From: Candidatus Ideonella esbjergensis
GTDB lineage: Bacteria; Pseudomonadota; Gammaproteobacteria; Burkholderiales; Burkholderiaceae_C
Length of the DNA: 64,000 nt
Assembly (NCBI GenBank): GCA_016710065.1
Contig: JADJLP010000015.1
Location: 581,113-645,112, forward strand
Reading direction: 5' to 3'
Of the stretch, positions 23,307 to 32,216 are shown in pieces (position 1 is the first letter of the stretch; every line of letters starts with the position of its first letter). The position numbers and the translations under genes are program-made. Below the pieces are notes generated by a model. The model was not told the origin of the DNA, made no database searches, and saw only the letters and a program-made list of their open reading frames with translations.

Positions 23307-23765
23307 TCAGGGGGCCTTGGGCGGCTGGCGGTTGCGCGTACCCGCTGCCTGGGTGATGCGCTCGTTCAGGCTCTCGAAAGTCTTGACCAGCTCCGCGCAG
23401 GCCGCCGCCGGGGCCTCGCACACCGTGGCCACGTCCACGCTCACCGCGCGGTTGGCGCCGCGCCGGATGACCCGCCGCACCACGGCAGGGTAGGCCGCGT
23501 GGCCGGCGGGCGTGAAGGTCCACTGCGCCGAAGCCATGGGCTCGTTGATGATGACCCAGCCATCGCCCCCATCGGTGACGATGGTGCCGTTGCCGTCGCG
23601 TGCCTTCAGACCAGCCAGCGCCTCGGCCACGGTCTTGTACGGCATGGGAATGGGCTCGGCGGCGGCGGGGGCTGCGGGCGCCGCAGGCGCCTGGGCCCCC
23701 ACACTGGCGGCCACGGCGCAAAGGGCCAAGGCGAAGAATGCGGGTCGTGCGATGTGGCGTGTCAT
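23307..23765 (-). CDS. Exported hypothetical protein
   Basis: 152 residues from the ATG at 23765. Signal peptide about 1-24 (FFALALCAVAASVGAQA), then an Ala/Pro-rich linker and a folded part (YKTVAEALAGLKARDGNGTI...). Two Cys (VCEAPAAACAE) may form a periplasmic disulfide. No family recognised. Confidence 0.65.
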   Translation of the reverse strand: MTRHIARPAFFALALCAVAASVGAQAPAAPAAPAAAEPIPMPYKTVAEALAGLKARDGNGTIVTDGGDGWVIINEPMASAQWTFTPAGHAAYPAVVRRVIRRGANRAVSVDVATVCEAPAAACAELVKTFESLNERITQAAGTRNRQPPKAP

Positions 23766-23845
23766 GGGCGCAGCAGATGAGAAGGCAAGCCGGCAGTAGC
23801 GCACACAAGGCGGTGCTCACGCAATCCGGGTGCCCCCGGGGCGCT

Positions 23846-24211
23846 TCAGCGCACCGCCTTCAGATCGAACACCGGGTTCTCAATGATGCCCAGCCGGTTG
23901 CCGAACGGGTCGGTCACCGCCGCCACCTTGATGCCCTCGCCCACCTCGGTTACCGGCTCCAGCGCGGTGGCGCCCAGGGCCAGCAGGCGCGCGTGGGCCG
24001 CTGCGGCATCGGCCACGCCCCACAGGGCTTGCGGGCCGCTGGTGCCGGGCTTGCCGTCGGGCAGCAGGCCCAGCTCGAAGCCACCCACGTTGAAGCCCAC
24101 ATAGAAGGGCTGGTCGAAGTAGGGCGGCTGGCCCAACACCTCGCTGTACCACCGCTTGGCGCGGGCCAGGTCGGGGGCGGGGTAAATGACGGTGCGCAGG
24201 CCGAGGATCAT
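23846..24211 (-). CDS. VOC-family glyoxalase-like protein
   Basis: 121 residues from the ATG at 24211. Typical single VOC module pair: LRTVIYPAPDLARAKRWYSEVLG at the start and VTDPFGNRLGIIENP near the end. Likely cytosolic. Substrate unknown. Same strand as, and 44 nt downstream of, the M15 peptidase gene. Confidence 0.82.
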   Translation of the reverse strand: MILGLRTVIYPAPDLARAKRWYSEVLGQPPYFDQPFYVGFNVGGFELGLLPDGKPGTSGPQALWGVADAAAAHARLLALGATALEPVTEVGEGIKVAAVTDPFGNRLGIIENPVFDLKAVR

Positions 24212-24255
24212 GGCGGGCTCCTGTTGGACATGGGGCGCGGGCCTGACGAAGACAA

Positions 24256-24795
24256 TCAGCCGCCGAAGCGCTGCTTCATCTCCGAATCCACCTGGGCCAG
24301 GCTCATGGTCTTGAGCGGGCTGGCGTCGGGGCGCAGTTGCACATGCGGCCAATCCTTGAAGCTGGCCCAACCGCCGCCTGGCGTGAGGCCCAGCTTCTGC
24401 GCCTCGGCCACCATCACCTGGTAGCCGTTCTGGCCGTTCACCAGTTGCTTGGCGGACCACACGGCCGCGCCATCCACCACCCAGAAGCAATCCACCGCCT
24501 CGCCCCACTGGTGCCATGAGAGGCCCGGTGCGGCGTTGGTCACCGGGTCGCCGTTCTGTGGGCCGGCCTTTTGCAGGGTCTGGGCGAGGTAGGGTGCGCC
24601 GCCAGCCCTGAACTCGGCAATCTTGGCGTTGATGGCCTCGATGGCGCGCGACTGGCGCCACAGCCTGGCCTGTTCCAGCGGCGTGCGCAGCGACATGTAG
24701 GGCCGCATCTCGCAGCCCCTGGCTTTGCAGTTGGCCAGCAGTTTCAGCACCTGAGTCTTGAACTTGGGCGTGAGCACCGTGAGATCGGCTGCCAT
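24256..24795 (-). CDS. M15-family peptidoglycan peptidase
   Basis: 179 residues from the ATG at 24795. Zinc ligands of the M15 fold are visible: SWHQWGEAVDCFW (SxHxxGxAxD) in the middle and WPHVQL near the end. Closest in pattern to VanY/endolysin L-alanyl-D-glutamate peptidases such as CwlK. No signal peptide is seen, so cytosolic recycling or phage-type release is more likely than direct periplasmic action. No other phage genes are adjacent. Confidence 0.82.
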   Translation of the reverse strand: MAADLTVLTPKFKTQVLKLLANCKARGCEMRPYMSLRTPLEQARLWRQSRAIEAINAKIAEFRAGGAPYLAQTLQKAGPQNGDPVTNAAPGLSWHQWGEAVDCFWVVDGAAVWSAKQLVNGQNGYQVMVAEAQKLGLTPGGGWASFKDWPHVQLRPDASPLKTMSLAQVDSEMKQRFGG

Positions 24796-24882
24796 CGCGA
24801 ATCCTCCGTGTGGATGTGGTGGAAAGAGGCTACTTCGCCGCCCTGCGAACGACAAGGCCCGAGACCCCCCCACAATCGCAAT

Positions 24883-25752
24883 ATGCCCATCAGCCACCTG
24901 CTGCTGGCCCTGGCGGTGGTGGCCGTGTGGGGCAGCAATTTCGTCGTCATCAAGTTCGGCCTGGCCGAGCTGCCACCGTTTGCCCTGGCCACGCTGCGCT
25001 TTGCGCTTTCGGCCCTGCCCTGGGCCTTGTTCATCCGCCGGCCGGCGGTGGCCTGGTGGCGGCTGGCGGCCTTTGGTGTGCTGCTGGGCTGCGGCCAGTT
25101 CGGCTTGTTGTTTCAGGCCATGCGCTCTGACATCTCACCCGGCCTGGCCTCGCTGGTGGTGCAGGCACAGGTGTTCTTCACCATCGCGCTCTCACTGCTG
25201 TTCAGTGGCGAGCGCGTGCGCCTGATGCAAGTGCTGGCCGCCTTGCTGGCCCTGGCCGGCATGGGCTGGATAGGCTGGCACGGTCTGCAAGGCAGCGCCG
25301 AAGTGCACCTGCTGGGTTTGCTGTTGGTGCTGGCCGCAGCGCTGTGCTGGGCGGCAGCCAACCTGGTGGCGCGTAGCGCGGGCCGGGTGGACGCGCTGGG
25401 CTTCATGGTCTGGTCCAGCCTGTTTGCAGTGCCGCCGCTGGCGCTGATCAGCGCCACGCTGGAGGGCGTTGCCCCGGTCTGGCTGGCGGTGCAACATGCC
25501 AGCGGGCTGGCCTGGGCGGCGGTGATCTGGCAGGCGCTGGGCAACACCTTGTTTGGCTATGGCAGCTGGAACTGGCTGCTGGCCCGCCACCCGGCCGCCA
25601 CGGTGACTCCCATGGCCTTGCTGGTGCCGGTGTTTGGCTTTGGCAGTTCGGCGCTGCTGCTGGGCGAGCCGCTGCCGGGCTGGAAGCTGGCCGCTGCGGG
25701 CTTGGTGATGGCAGGCCTGGGCCTGAACTTCGTGGCCACGCGCCGGGCTTGA
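24883..25752 (+). CDS. eamA: EamA-family exporter (cysteine/O-acetylserine type)
   Basis: 289 residues, ten predicted membrane helices in two EamA repeats. The start (LLLALAVVAVWGSNFVVIKFGLAELPP) and the block ASLVVQAQVFFTIALS closely follow E. coli EamA (YdeD). Expected to export O-acetylserine or cysteine-pathway metabolites. Gene symbol is from similarity in memory; drug/metabolite transporter of other specificity is possible. Confidence 0.8.
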   Translation: MPISHLLLALAVVAVWGSNFVVIKFGLAELPPFALATLRFALSALPWALFIRRPAVAWWRLAAFGVLLGCGQFGLLFQAMRSDISPGLASLVVQAQVFFTIALSLLFSGERVRLMQVLAALLALAGMGWIGWHGLQGSAEVHLLGLLLVLAAALCWAAANLVARSAGRVDALGFMVWSSLFAVPPLALISATLEGVAPVWLAVQHASGLAWAAVIWQALGNTLFGYGSWNWLLARHPAATVTPMALLVPVFGFGSSALLLGEPLPGWKLAAAGLVMAGLGLNFVATRRA

Positions 25753-25814
25753 CCTGCGACGGCACAGACCCCAAACCGGCCGCGCCATCCCAGCCGGGGT
25801 TGGGGAGCGAACAG

Positions 25815-25843
25815 CTGGATTCCCGCCTGCGCGGGAATGACGG
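25815..25843. repeat. REP-like palindromic element
   Basis: GGATTCCCGCCTGCGCGGGAATGACGG, an inverted repeat around CTGC. Same family as 19643, 35973 and 40063. Sits after the EamA-type gene, before the convergent GNAT gene, where it could also help end transcripts. Confidence 0.7.
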
Positions 25844-25900
25844 GAAGGGCGCGAGGAAAACGGGAAAGGGCGCGAGGACAACGTGACGTGCGCAGGCGGA

Positions 25901-26428
25901 TCAGATCTGCTTGTAGAAGTACGTGGTGCTGCAGGGCTGGCCGTCGGGCATCAGCGCGTAGCGGGGGATCTCGCCCACGGGTTGCCAGCCGCTGCGGGCG
26001 TAAAGCCGCTCGGCGTCACCGCCGGTCACGGTGTCGAGCACCAGGGTGTGCTTGCCGTGCGCGCGTGCAGCGTCGTCCAGCGCGGCCATCAGTTGCTGGG
26101 CAATGCCACGGCGGCGCGCGCTGCGGCGCACCAGCATCTTGGCCACATCGGCGCGGTGGGGCTGGTTGTCGGGCATGGCCAGGATGAGCTGCACTGTGCC
26201 CACAAGCTGGCCAGAGTTGTCCTCGGCCACCAGCAGCACGCGGTCATTGCGCGCCACGCCCTCGGCCACGCCGCGCCAGAAGGCCTGGGCCTTGTCCAGC
26301 GGCAGCGGCCACATGAAGCTCACCGAGGCGCCGCCTTCCACACAGTCGATCAGCAGGTCGGCCAGGGCTGGCACGCAGGCGGTGGTCTCTTTGGCGCCCA
26401 GGTGGCGGATGGTGATGCGCATATTCAT
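25901..26428 (-). CDS. GNAT N-acetyltransferase
   Basis: 175 residues. Acetyl-CoA binding motif A is seen as VAKMLVRRSARRRGIAQQLM (R-x-x-G-x-A), with LVLDTVTGGDAERLYARSGW downstream, the usual C-terminal GNAT block. Acetylates an unknown amine. Same strand as the TPR gene 18 nt upstream. Confidence 0.88.
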   Translation of the reverse strand: MNMRITIRHLGAKETTACVPALADLLIDCVEGGASVSFMWPLPLDKAQAFWRGVAEGVARNDRVLLVAEDNSGQLVGTVQLILAMPDNQPHRADVAKMLVRRSARRRGIAQQLMAALDDAARAHGKHTLVLDTVTGGDAERLYARSGWQPVGEIPRYALMPDGQPCSTTYFYKQI

Positions 26429-26445
26429 GACGGCGGCGGTGCTGC

Positions 26446-27801
26446 TCAGAGCTTCACGCCCAGGCGCTCGGCCCAGTGGCGGGTGAGGGGGGTGAGGGGC
26501 TTGGCCATGCGGCGCTCGTTCAGCAGCGCACGGCCCACGGCGTGGTGGCTGGCGCGGGCCGAGGCGGCCATCAGCGTCTGGTCGATCAGATCGCGCTGTG
26601 CATGGCTGCCACCCAGGCGGTGGGCCTGGGCGCGTGCACCTTGCAGGGCCTGCACGGCGGCATCGTCGTCGCCACGCGCAAAGGCCAGCAGGCCGCGCAT
26701 CAGCGGCAGGCCCACTTCGCGGGCCGTGGTGTGGTTGCTGCGGCGCGCGTCCTCGGCCTGCATGGCGCGGGCGGCGCAGCGCGCCAGCCAGCTCTCGGCC
26801 TGCACCAGCTCATCGGCACCCAGCATGGCCAGCAGCACGTGCAAATCGGTGAAGGTCTCAAAGCCGGCATCGTCCTCGCGCGGTGCCCAGGCGCTCAGAA
26901 CTTCTGCAAAGCGCGCGCCCACGTCGTGCTCCAGCAGGTGCACGCGCCACAGCAGGCCCACCGCGTCCACACAGGGCAGCGTGCCTTGCAGGGCCGGGCC
27001 CGAGAGGTGGGCGTCGAGCAGGCGGTGCACGCCCGACAGGTCGAGTGCTTCAAGTCTGAACAGGCCCATGTGCCACCACAAATGCGTGGCCAGGCCATGG
27101 GTCACGGCCCAGTGGGGCTGGTGCTGGCGCAGCCAGGCGGTGCCGTCCTCGAAGCGGCCTTGCATTTCCATCACATGCGCCACGGCCTGGATGGCCCAGG
27201 GCACGGCGCTGGCAATGTGCACCGCGCGGCGGCCCACTTCCTCGGCTTGCGGGTAGAGGTGGCACTCCTCCAAACCATAGGCCCACAGGCCCAGCAGGTG
27301 CGGGTAGAGCGGGTCGGCCTCGCTCCACTCCGGCAGCACGCGGGCCGGGCGCAGCCGCAGGCTTTGCATGTCGCCGCGGTGCAGGTCCCAGTCATGGGCC
27401 CAGTTCAGCGCCAGCGCGTCGCGCGGATGCTCCAGCAGGCATTCGTCCCACAGACGGCAGGCGTGGTGGCAGCGGCCGTCGGCCACGGCGCGCATGGCTT
27501 CGAGGTGGGTGCGCTCGCGCGGCAGGGCTTGCGCGGCCAGGGGCTCGGCGGCGTTCAGCAGGGCGCGGGCCTCGTGCGCGAGGTGGGGTTCGCTCAGGCC
27601 CAGCAGCGCCCCGGCCTTCATCACCAACGGCAAGGCCCAGGCCGGGTCGGCAGCGATGGCCAGGTCCAGGTCGGGCAGCGGCGAGCCGTTGAACGACAAC
27701 ATGCGCGTCAGCGCGGTCTCGGCCGCATCGGCCGCCTCGCGCACACTGGTGCCCAGGCGGTTGTCGCGGGGGTCCCGAAGCTGCGAGGCGGGGGGCGTCA
27801 T
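26446..27801 (-). CDS. TTC38-like tetratricopeptide protein
   Basis: 451 residues from the ATG at 27801. All-helical, with repeated 34-residue TPR-like units; blocks such as WALPLVMKAGALLGLSEP, HPRDALALNWAHDWDL and VAHVMEMQGRFEDGTAWL are typical of the bacterial proteins related to TTC38. Cytosolic; function unknown. The open frame upstream of 27801 is low-complexity and unlikely to be translated. Confidence 0.82.
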   Translation of the reverse strand: MTPPASQLRDPRDNRLGTSVREAADAAETALTRMLSFNGSPLPDLDLAIAADPAWALPLVMKAGALLGLSEPHLAHEARALLNAAEPLAAQALPRERTHLEAMRAVADGRCHHACRLWDECLLEHPRDALALNWAHDWDLHRGDMQSLRLRPARVLPEWSEADPLYPHLLGLWAYGLEECHLYPQAEEVGRRAVHIASAVPWAIQAVAHVMEMQGRFEDGTAWLRQHQPHWAVTHGLATHLWWHMGLFRLEALDLSGVHRLLDAHLSGPALQGTLPCVDAVGLLWRVHLLEHDVGARFAEVLSAWAPREDDAGFETFTDLHVLLAMLGADELVQAESWLARCAARAMQAEDARRSNHTTAREVGLPLMRGLLAFARGDDDAAVQALQGARAQAHRLGGSHAQRDLIDQTLMAASARASHHAVGRALLNERRMAKPLTPLTRHWAERLGVKL

Positions 27802-27886
27802 GCAGCCTCGCTGGCGCGCTGCGCCTCCCCGAGGGGGGGCGGGCCACTTCGGAACGGCCGTGGGTGAGTCATGCGCGCAATGTAAT

Positions 27887-29287
27887 TCAAGCCGATGACA
27901 GCGCCGACAGTTCCGGAAAAGGCCGCTGGGGGGGGCGCAACTGCTCCCAGGCGCGGGCCATTTGCAGCACGCCCAGATCGTCGTGGCGTTGGCCAATGAT
28001 CTGCAAGCCTATGGGCAGGCCGCTGGCCGACCAGCCGGCGTTCACGGTGATGGCAGGCTGCTCGCTCATGTTGTAGGCCAGCGTGAAGGCGATGTGCTCG
28101 AAGGGCCGCTCGGGGTCGTTCAGCGGGCTGGCCTGCTCGGCAGGAAAGGCCACGCCGGGGCTGACTGGCGAGAGCACGTAGTCGAAGGGTTGGCAGGCGG
28201 CCACGGCAGCATCGCGCAGCGCCGCGATCTGGCTGTATCCCAGGAACACTTCCTTGGCCGTTAGGTTTTCACCCTTGGCGATCCACTGGCGGATGTAGGG
28301 CAGCACCTGTTGCTGGCGTTCGGGCGGCAGCAAGGCGTAGTCCAGCCACGAACGCATGCGCCAGAAGTGGTCCAGGCCGTCCACCATCGCGCGGGTGGAG
28401 AGTGGCGCCATGGGCTGCACGCTGGCGCCGGCCTGTTCGAAGCGCGTGGCGGCGGCTTGCACGCAGGCCAGCACCTCGGGCTCGGGGGTGTCGCCCCAGC
28501 CGGCGTCCAGCAGCAGGCCGATGCGCAGGCCTTTGATGCCACGATCGAGCTGCAACCAATCGATGGCTTCAAAGGGCAGGCTCATCGCATCGCGCCAGTC
28601 GGGGCGGCTCAGCACGCTCATCGCCAGTGCCGTGTCGGCCACCGTGCGGGTGATGGGCCCAGCCACGCGGCCAGCGTACGGCGGCTGGATGGGGATACGG
28701 CCCAGGCTGGGCTTGAGGCCCACCACCCCGCACCAGCTGGCGGGCAGGCGGATGGAACCGCCGATGTCGGTGCCCAGGTGGATGGGGCCATAGCCGGCGG
28801 CAGCGGCTGCGGCCGCGCCCGCGCTGGAGCCGCCGGGGTTCTTGCCCAGGTCCCAGGGGTTCCGGGCCAGACGGTGAAAGCTCGACAGACCCGACGACAG
28901 CATGCCCCAGTCGGGCATGGTGGTCTTGGCCACGAAGACGGCGCCGGCTTCGCGCAAACGGGCGGCGGGCGGGGCATCGGCGGCGGCGGGCGTGAGCTGG
29001 GTGGCGGCACAGCCCAGCGGCGTGGGCACACCGCGCGTGGCGATGTTTTCCTTCAGCGTGACGGGCACGCCGTCCAGCGGCCCCAGCGCCTGGCCGCTGC
29101 GCCAGCGGGCTTCGCTGGCCAGTGCCATCTCACGGGCGCCGGTGGGGTCAAAGGCCCAGGTGGCGGCCAGCGCGCCGTCACATTGCTCGATGCGCGCGAT
29201 GACGGCGTTCGTCACCTCCACCGGCGAGATCTCTCGCCGCGCGTACAGCGGGGCCAGTTCGGCCGCGCCCAGGGTGTGCAATTGCAT
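27887..29287 (-). CDS. Amidase signature family hydrolase
   Basis: 466 residues from the ATG at 29287. Ser-cisSer-Lys triad: Lys in VAKTTMPDWG, cis-Ser in PGGSSAGAAA, nucleophile Ser in TDIGGSIRLPA. Hydrolyses an amide to acid plus ammonia. Resembles amidases rather than GatA; no gatB/C nearby. The divergent LysR gene lies close by but two small genes intervene. Confidence 0.92.
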   Translation of the reverse strand: MQLHTLGAAELAPLYARREISPVEVTNAVIARIEQCDGALAATWAFDPTGAREMALASEARWRSGQALGPLDGVPVTLKENIATRGVPTPLGCAATQLTPAAADAPPAARLREAGAVFVAKTTMPDWGMLSSGLSSFHRLARNPWDLGKNPGGSSAGAAAAAAAGYGPIHLGTDIGGSIRLPASWCGVVGLKPSLGRIPIQPPYAGRVAGPITRTVADTALAMSVLSRPDWRDAMSLPFEAIDWLQLDRGIKGLRIGLLLDAGWGDTPEPEVLACVQAAATRFEQAGASVQPMAPLSTRAMVDGLDHFWRMRSWLDYALLPPERQQQVLPYIRQWIAKGENLTAKEVFLGYSQIAALRDAAVAACQPFDYVLSPVSPGVAFPAEQASPLNDPERPFEHIAFTLAYNMSEQPAITVNAGWSASGLPIGLQIIGQRHDDLGVLQMARAWEQLRPPQRPFPELSALSSA

Positions 29288-29379
29288 CAGGACTCCTCGC
29301 TCATGCACCCCCTTGCTTGGGTGGCGCAGGCGTGATGGTGCCCGAGAAACTTCAGCACCCTCCGAGAGGGTGCCCTGTC

Positions 29380-29634
29380 TTACCGGTCTTGGCCTTCGTG
29401 GCGGGCGGCCGCAGCGTACAGGTCGGCGGCAAAACCGGGGTCGGTCTTTTCCCAGGCACGGGCCATGGCGCGCACACGCTCGGCGTCGCCGGCGGCGTCG
29501 GCCGGGGTGTCGGCGGTGGCGGTCCAGGCGGCGGCCAGCAGGCGGGCGCCGGCGTGCACCACGTCGGCCAGGGCGCGGGCAAAGCGCGGCAGGGCGGGTT
29601 CAACGTGGAAGGTTTGTGAGGTGATGGCGGTCAT
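29380..29634 (-). CDS. Small hypothetical protein
   Basis: 84 residues with a GGAG site before the ATG at 29634. Helical, Ala-rich (FARALADVVHAGARLLAAAW), acidic middle. No family recognised. Forms a small operon with the 59-codon gene upstream. Confidence 0.6.
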   Translation of the reverse strand: MTAITSQTFHVEPALPRFARALADVVHAGARLLAAAWTATADTPADAAGDAERVRAMARAWEKTDPGFAADLYAAAARHEGQDR

Positions 29635-29650
29635 CAGTAGCTCCTGGGGT

Positions 29651-29830
29651 TCAGGTGGAGTGGCGCGCGGTGGGGGTGGCCATAGCGCTGCGGTGGGTGG
29701 TCATCAGGCGGATGGCCTGCGCCACACGGCGAGGGGCGCTGAGCGTGGCCTGCCAGCGGCCCAGCAGCACTTGCTTGAGCGAACCAGCGCGGTAACGGCT
29801 GGGCGGCGGGGCAAAGTGGTCGGGGTTCAT
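29651..29830 (-). CDS. Small hypothetical protein
   Basis: 59 residues from the ATG at 29830 (MNPDHFAPPPSRYRAGS). Basic (several Arg), no membrane helix. A longer open frame to 30268 exists but overlaps the LysR gene and is antisense. Ends 17 nt before the 84-residue gene. Divergent from the LysR gene and likely its target. Confidence 0.55.
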   Translation of the reverse strand: MNPDHFAPPPSRYRAGSLKQVLLGRWQATLSAPRRVAQAIRLMTTHRSAMATPTARHST

Positions 29831-29880
29831 CGTGGGCTCTCTTTCGCGCATGGGGTCAATGCTAGGGTTTATACCAGTGC

Positions 29881-29902
29881 TTGAACACTGAATATTGTTC
29901 AA
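29881..29902. promoter_or_regulatory. Inverted repeat in the LysR divergent promoter
   Basis: TTGAAC and GTTCAA separated by 10 bp, in an AT-rich part of the gap between the 59-codon gene and the LysR gene, 35 bp ahead of the LysR ATG. Typical place and symmetry for a LysR-type recognition site. Confidence 0.6.
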
Positions 29903-29936
29903 ATGAGACATTAACCAATCGCATATCTGAGCAGCC

Positions 29937-30872
29937 ATGAACTTCCGCACGCTGGACCTGAACCTGCTGCGTGTCTTTGACGCCGTGATGGCCGAGGGCA
30001 GCCTGACCCGCGCCGCCACCCACCTGGCCATGACCCAGCCCGCCGTCAGCCATGCCGTCAAGCGCCTGCACGAGGCGGTGGGCGAGAGCCTGTTCGAGCG
30101 CAATGCGCACGGGGTGCGCCCCACCCAGCGCGCGCAGGCGCTGTGGCCGCAAGTGCGCGCGGCACTGGGACAGTTGCAGCAGGCCCTGGCGCCGGCTGAT
30201 TTCCAGCCCGGTGCCGACCCGGTGAGCTTCCGGCTGGCCATGGTGGATGCCACGGCAGTGCTGCTCATTCCCTATCTGATATCAGCAATAGAGGAACAGC
30301 AGGCGCTTGCTAACTTGCGGGTTCTGCCGCTCACCACGCGCGACCCCCGACCGCTGCTGGAGCGTGGCGAGGCCGACCTGGCGGTGGGCCATTTCCCCGA
30401 TGCCATTGCCGGCCTGATGGCCGAAGGCGAGGACGCCACACTGCGTCACCGGCGCCTGTACGAGAGCCACTATGTGTGCGTGATGCGGCGCGGCCATCCG
30501 CTGGCCGCCCAGCCATTGACGCTGGACGACTACTGCGCCGCCAACCACCTGCTGGTGAGCTTTTCGGGGCGCCCGCACGGCTTTGTGGACCAGGCGCTGG
30601 GGGCGCTGGGGCGGCAGCGCCGCATCCTGCTGACGGTGAACCAGTTCTACACGGCAGGCAAGGTGGTGGCCGACTCGGATCTGCTCACGGTGCTGCCGGC
30701 CTCGTTCCTGTCGGCCACCGGTGTGCCCAGCGAACTGGTGACACGCGAACTGCCCTTTGCGCTCAACCCCATCCAGGTGGAGATGATCTGGCACTTGCGT
30801 CGCGACGCCGCGCCGGCCCACCGCTGGCTGCGCGAACTGGTGCTGCGCAGCCGGCCCCCGCCTTCAGCTTGA
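29937..30872 (+). CDS. LysR-family transcriptional regulator
   Basis: 311 residues. N-terminal winged helix (LDLNLLRVFDAVMAEGSLTRAATHLAMTQPAVSHAVKRL, NodD/NahR-like) and a C-terminal effector domain with the usual two lobes. Probably controls the divergent small genes and amidase and itself through the TTGAAC/GTTCAA repeat. Effector unknown. Its last 9 nt overlap the convergent histidine kinase gene. Confidence 0.92.
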   Translation: MNFRTLDLNLLRVFDAVMAEGSLTRAATHLAMTQPAVSHAVKRLHEAVGESLFERNAHGVRPTQRAQALWPQVRAALGQLQQALAPADFQPGADPVSFRLAMVDATAVLLIPYLISAIEEQQALANLRVLPLTTRDPRPLLERGEADLAVGHFPDAIAGLMAEGEDATLRHRRLYESHYVCVMRRGHPLAAQPLTLDDYCAANHLLVSFSGRPHGFVDQALGALGRQRRILLTVNQFYTAGKVVADSDLLTVLPASFLSATGVPSELVTRELPFALNPIQVEMIWHLRRDAAPAHRWLRELVLRSRPPPSA

Positions 30873-32216
30873 AGCCACCGCCGGCCAAGCCACGGTGACG
30901 GCCAAGCCGCCCAGGGCGGCTGAGCATTGCAGGGCCAGGTGGGCGCTTTGCACCTTGGCGATGCGCCGCACGATGGACCAGCCCAGGCCGCTGCCCGGCG
31001 CGTCGTTGCCCAGCGCCCGGAAAAAGCGCTCGCCCAGGCGCTGCAGATCGTCTTCAGACATGCAGGGGCCGCTGTCCTCCACGCACAGCATCACCGTGTT
31101 CTCGCCCACCGCTTCCAGGCTCACCTGCACCGTGCCACCTTCAGGGCTGTAGCGCAGGGCGTTGTCCACCAGGTTACGCATCAGCACGCCGGCCAGGGCC
31201 TCGTTCACGCCGGCCAGGCAACGCACTGGCACGTGCAGGCTCACGGTCTGCCCGCGCCGCAGGGCGGCCGGGGTCAGCTCGGCCACCACACGCTGGGCCA
31301 CCGCGCCCAGGTTGACTGGCGCGCGCATGTCGCCAGGCTCGGCAGCCTCCAGGCGGGAGAGCGTGAGCAACTGCTCCACCAGATGGGTGGCGCGGTCGCA
31401 CCCCATCAAGGTGGATTGCAGGGCGTGCTGCCGCTGGGTTTCGTCGGCAGCCCCCATGGCCACCTGGGCCTGGGCGCGGATGGCGGCAATGGGCGTGCGC
31501 AACTCGTGTGCCGCGTCGGCGGTGAAGCGGCGCTCGTTGTCCAGCAAAGCCCGAATGCGATCGAACAACTGGTTCAAGGCGTGGAGCAGGGGCTTGAGTT
31601 CACCGGGCGTTTCGCCCGGCAGGCTCACGCCCTCCAGGGCCTGGGGCGAGCGCATGGCCAGGGTGGCGCTGAGTGTGCGAAGTGGCGCCAGACCCTTGCG
31701 CACCACGCCCCACACGGCCAGAGCCGCCAAGGGCAGGACGAACACCACGGGAAGCAAAAGACCATCCAAGATGGCGCGCACGATCTCGCCTCGTGCCGAC
31801 AAGCGTTCGGCCACGTAGATCTGCAGGTCGGACTCGGTGCCACGCGATGCAAACAGCCGCCAATCATCGTCTTCCAGCCGCACCATCTCAAAACCTTCCT
31901 GCAGGCTGCTCAGTGGCGAGTGGCCGGTATTGGGCGAGTGCGAGATCAGCTTGCCCTCGTGCCACACCTGAAAAGCCACAAACCTGGCGTATGGGTGCAA
32001 CAGAGGAGCGTTGGCGCCTTCGTCGTTGTCACTGCCATGGGCCCCCTGGGCCACCAGCAACGCAGCCGACTGCGCCAGATGGGCGTCCAGCAGTTCATCC
32101 ACCTCGTGCTTGGCGTCCCACCACACAAAGGCGGAAGTGGCGCACCACAGCAGCAATACCACGGCCAACGCGCCCAGCAACAGGCGCCTCTGCAACGAGG
32201 GGGCCTGGCCCGTCAT
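30864..32216 (-). CDS. Sensor histidine kinase (QseC/TctE type)
   Basis: 450 residues. Membrane helices at about 12-31 and 150-171 bracket a periplasmic sensor; then HAMP, HisKA with His237 in AAHELRTP, and an ATPase domain with N box (NLVDNALRYSP), G1 (VEDSGPCMSEDD) and G2 (GSGLGWSIV). Phosphorylates the adjacent response regulator (4-nt overlap). Last gene of the SHP/cytochrome operon. Confidence 0.92.
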   Translation of the reverse strand: MTGQAPSLQRRLLLGALAVVLLLWCATSAFVWWDAKHEVDELLDAHLAQSAALLVAQGAHGSDNDEGANAPLLHPYARFVAFQVWHEGKLISHSPNTGHSPLSSLQEGFEMVRLEDDDWRLFASRGTESDLQIYVAERLSARGEIVRAILDGLLLPVVFVLPLAALAVWGVVRKGLAPLRTLSATLAMRSPQALEGVSLPGETPGELKPLLHALNQLFDRIRALLDNERRFTADAAHELRTPIAAIRAQAQVAMGAADETQRQHALQSTLMGCDRATHLVEQLLTLSRLEAAEPGDMRAPVNLGAVAQRVVAELTPAALRRGQTVSLHVPVRCLAGVNEALAGVLMRNLVDNALRYSPEGGTVQVSLEAVGENTVMLCVEDSGPCMSEDDLQRLGERFFRALGNDAPGSGLGWSIVRRIAKVQSAHLALQCSAALGGLAVTVAWPAVASS

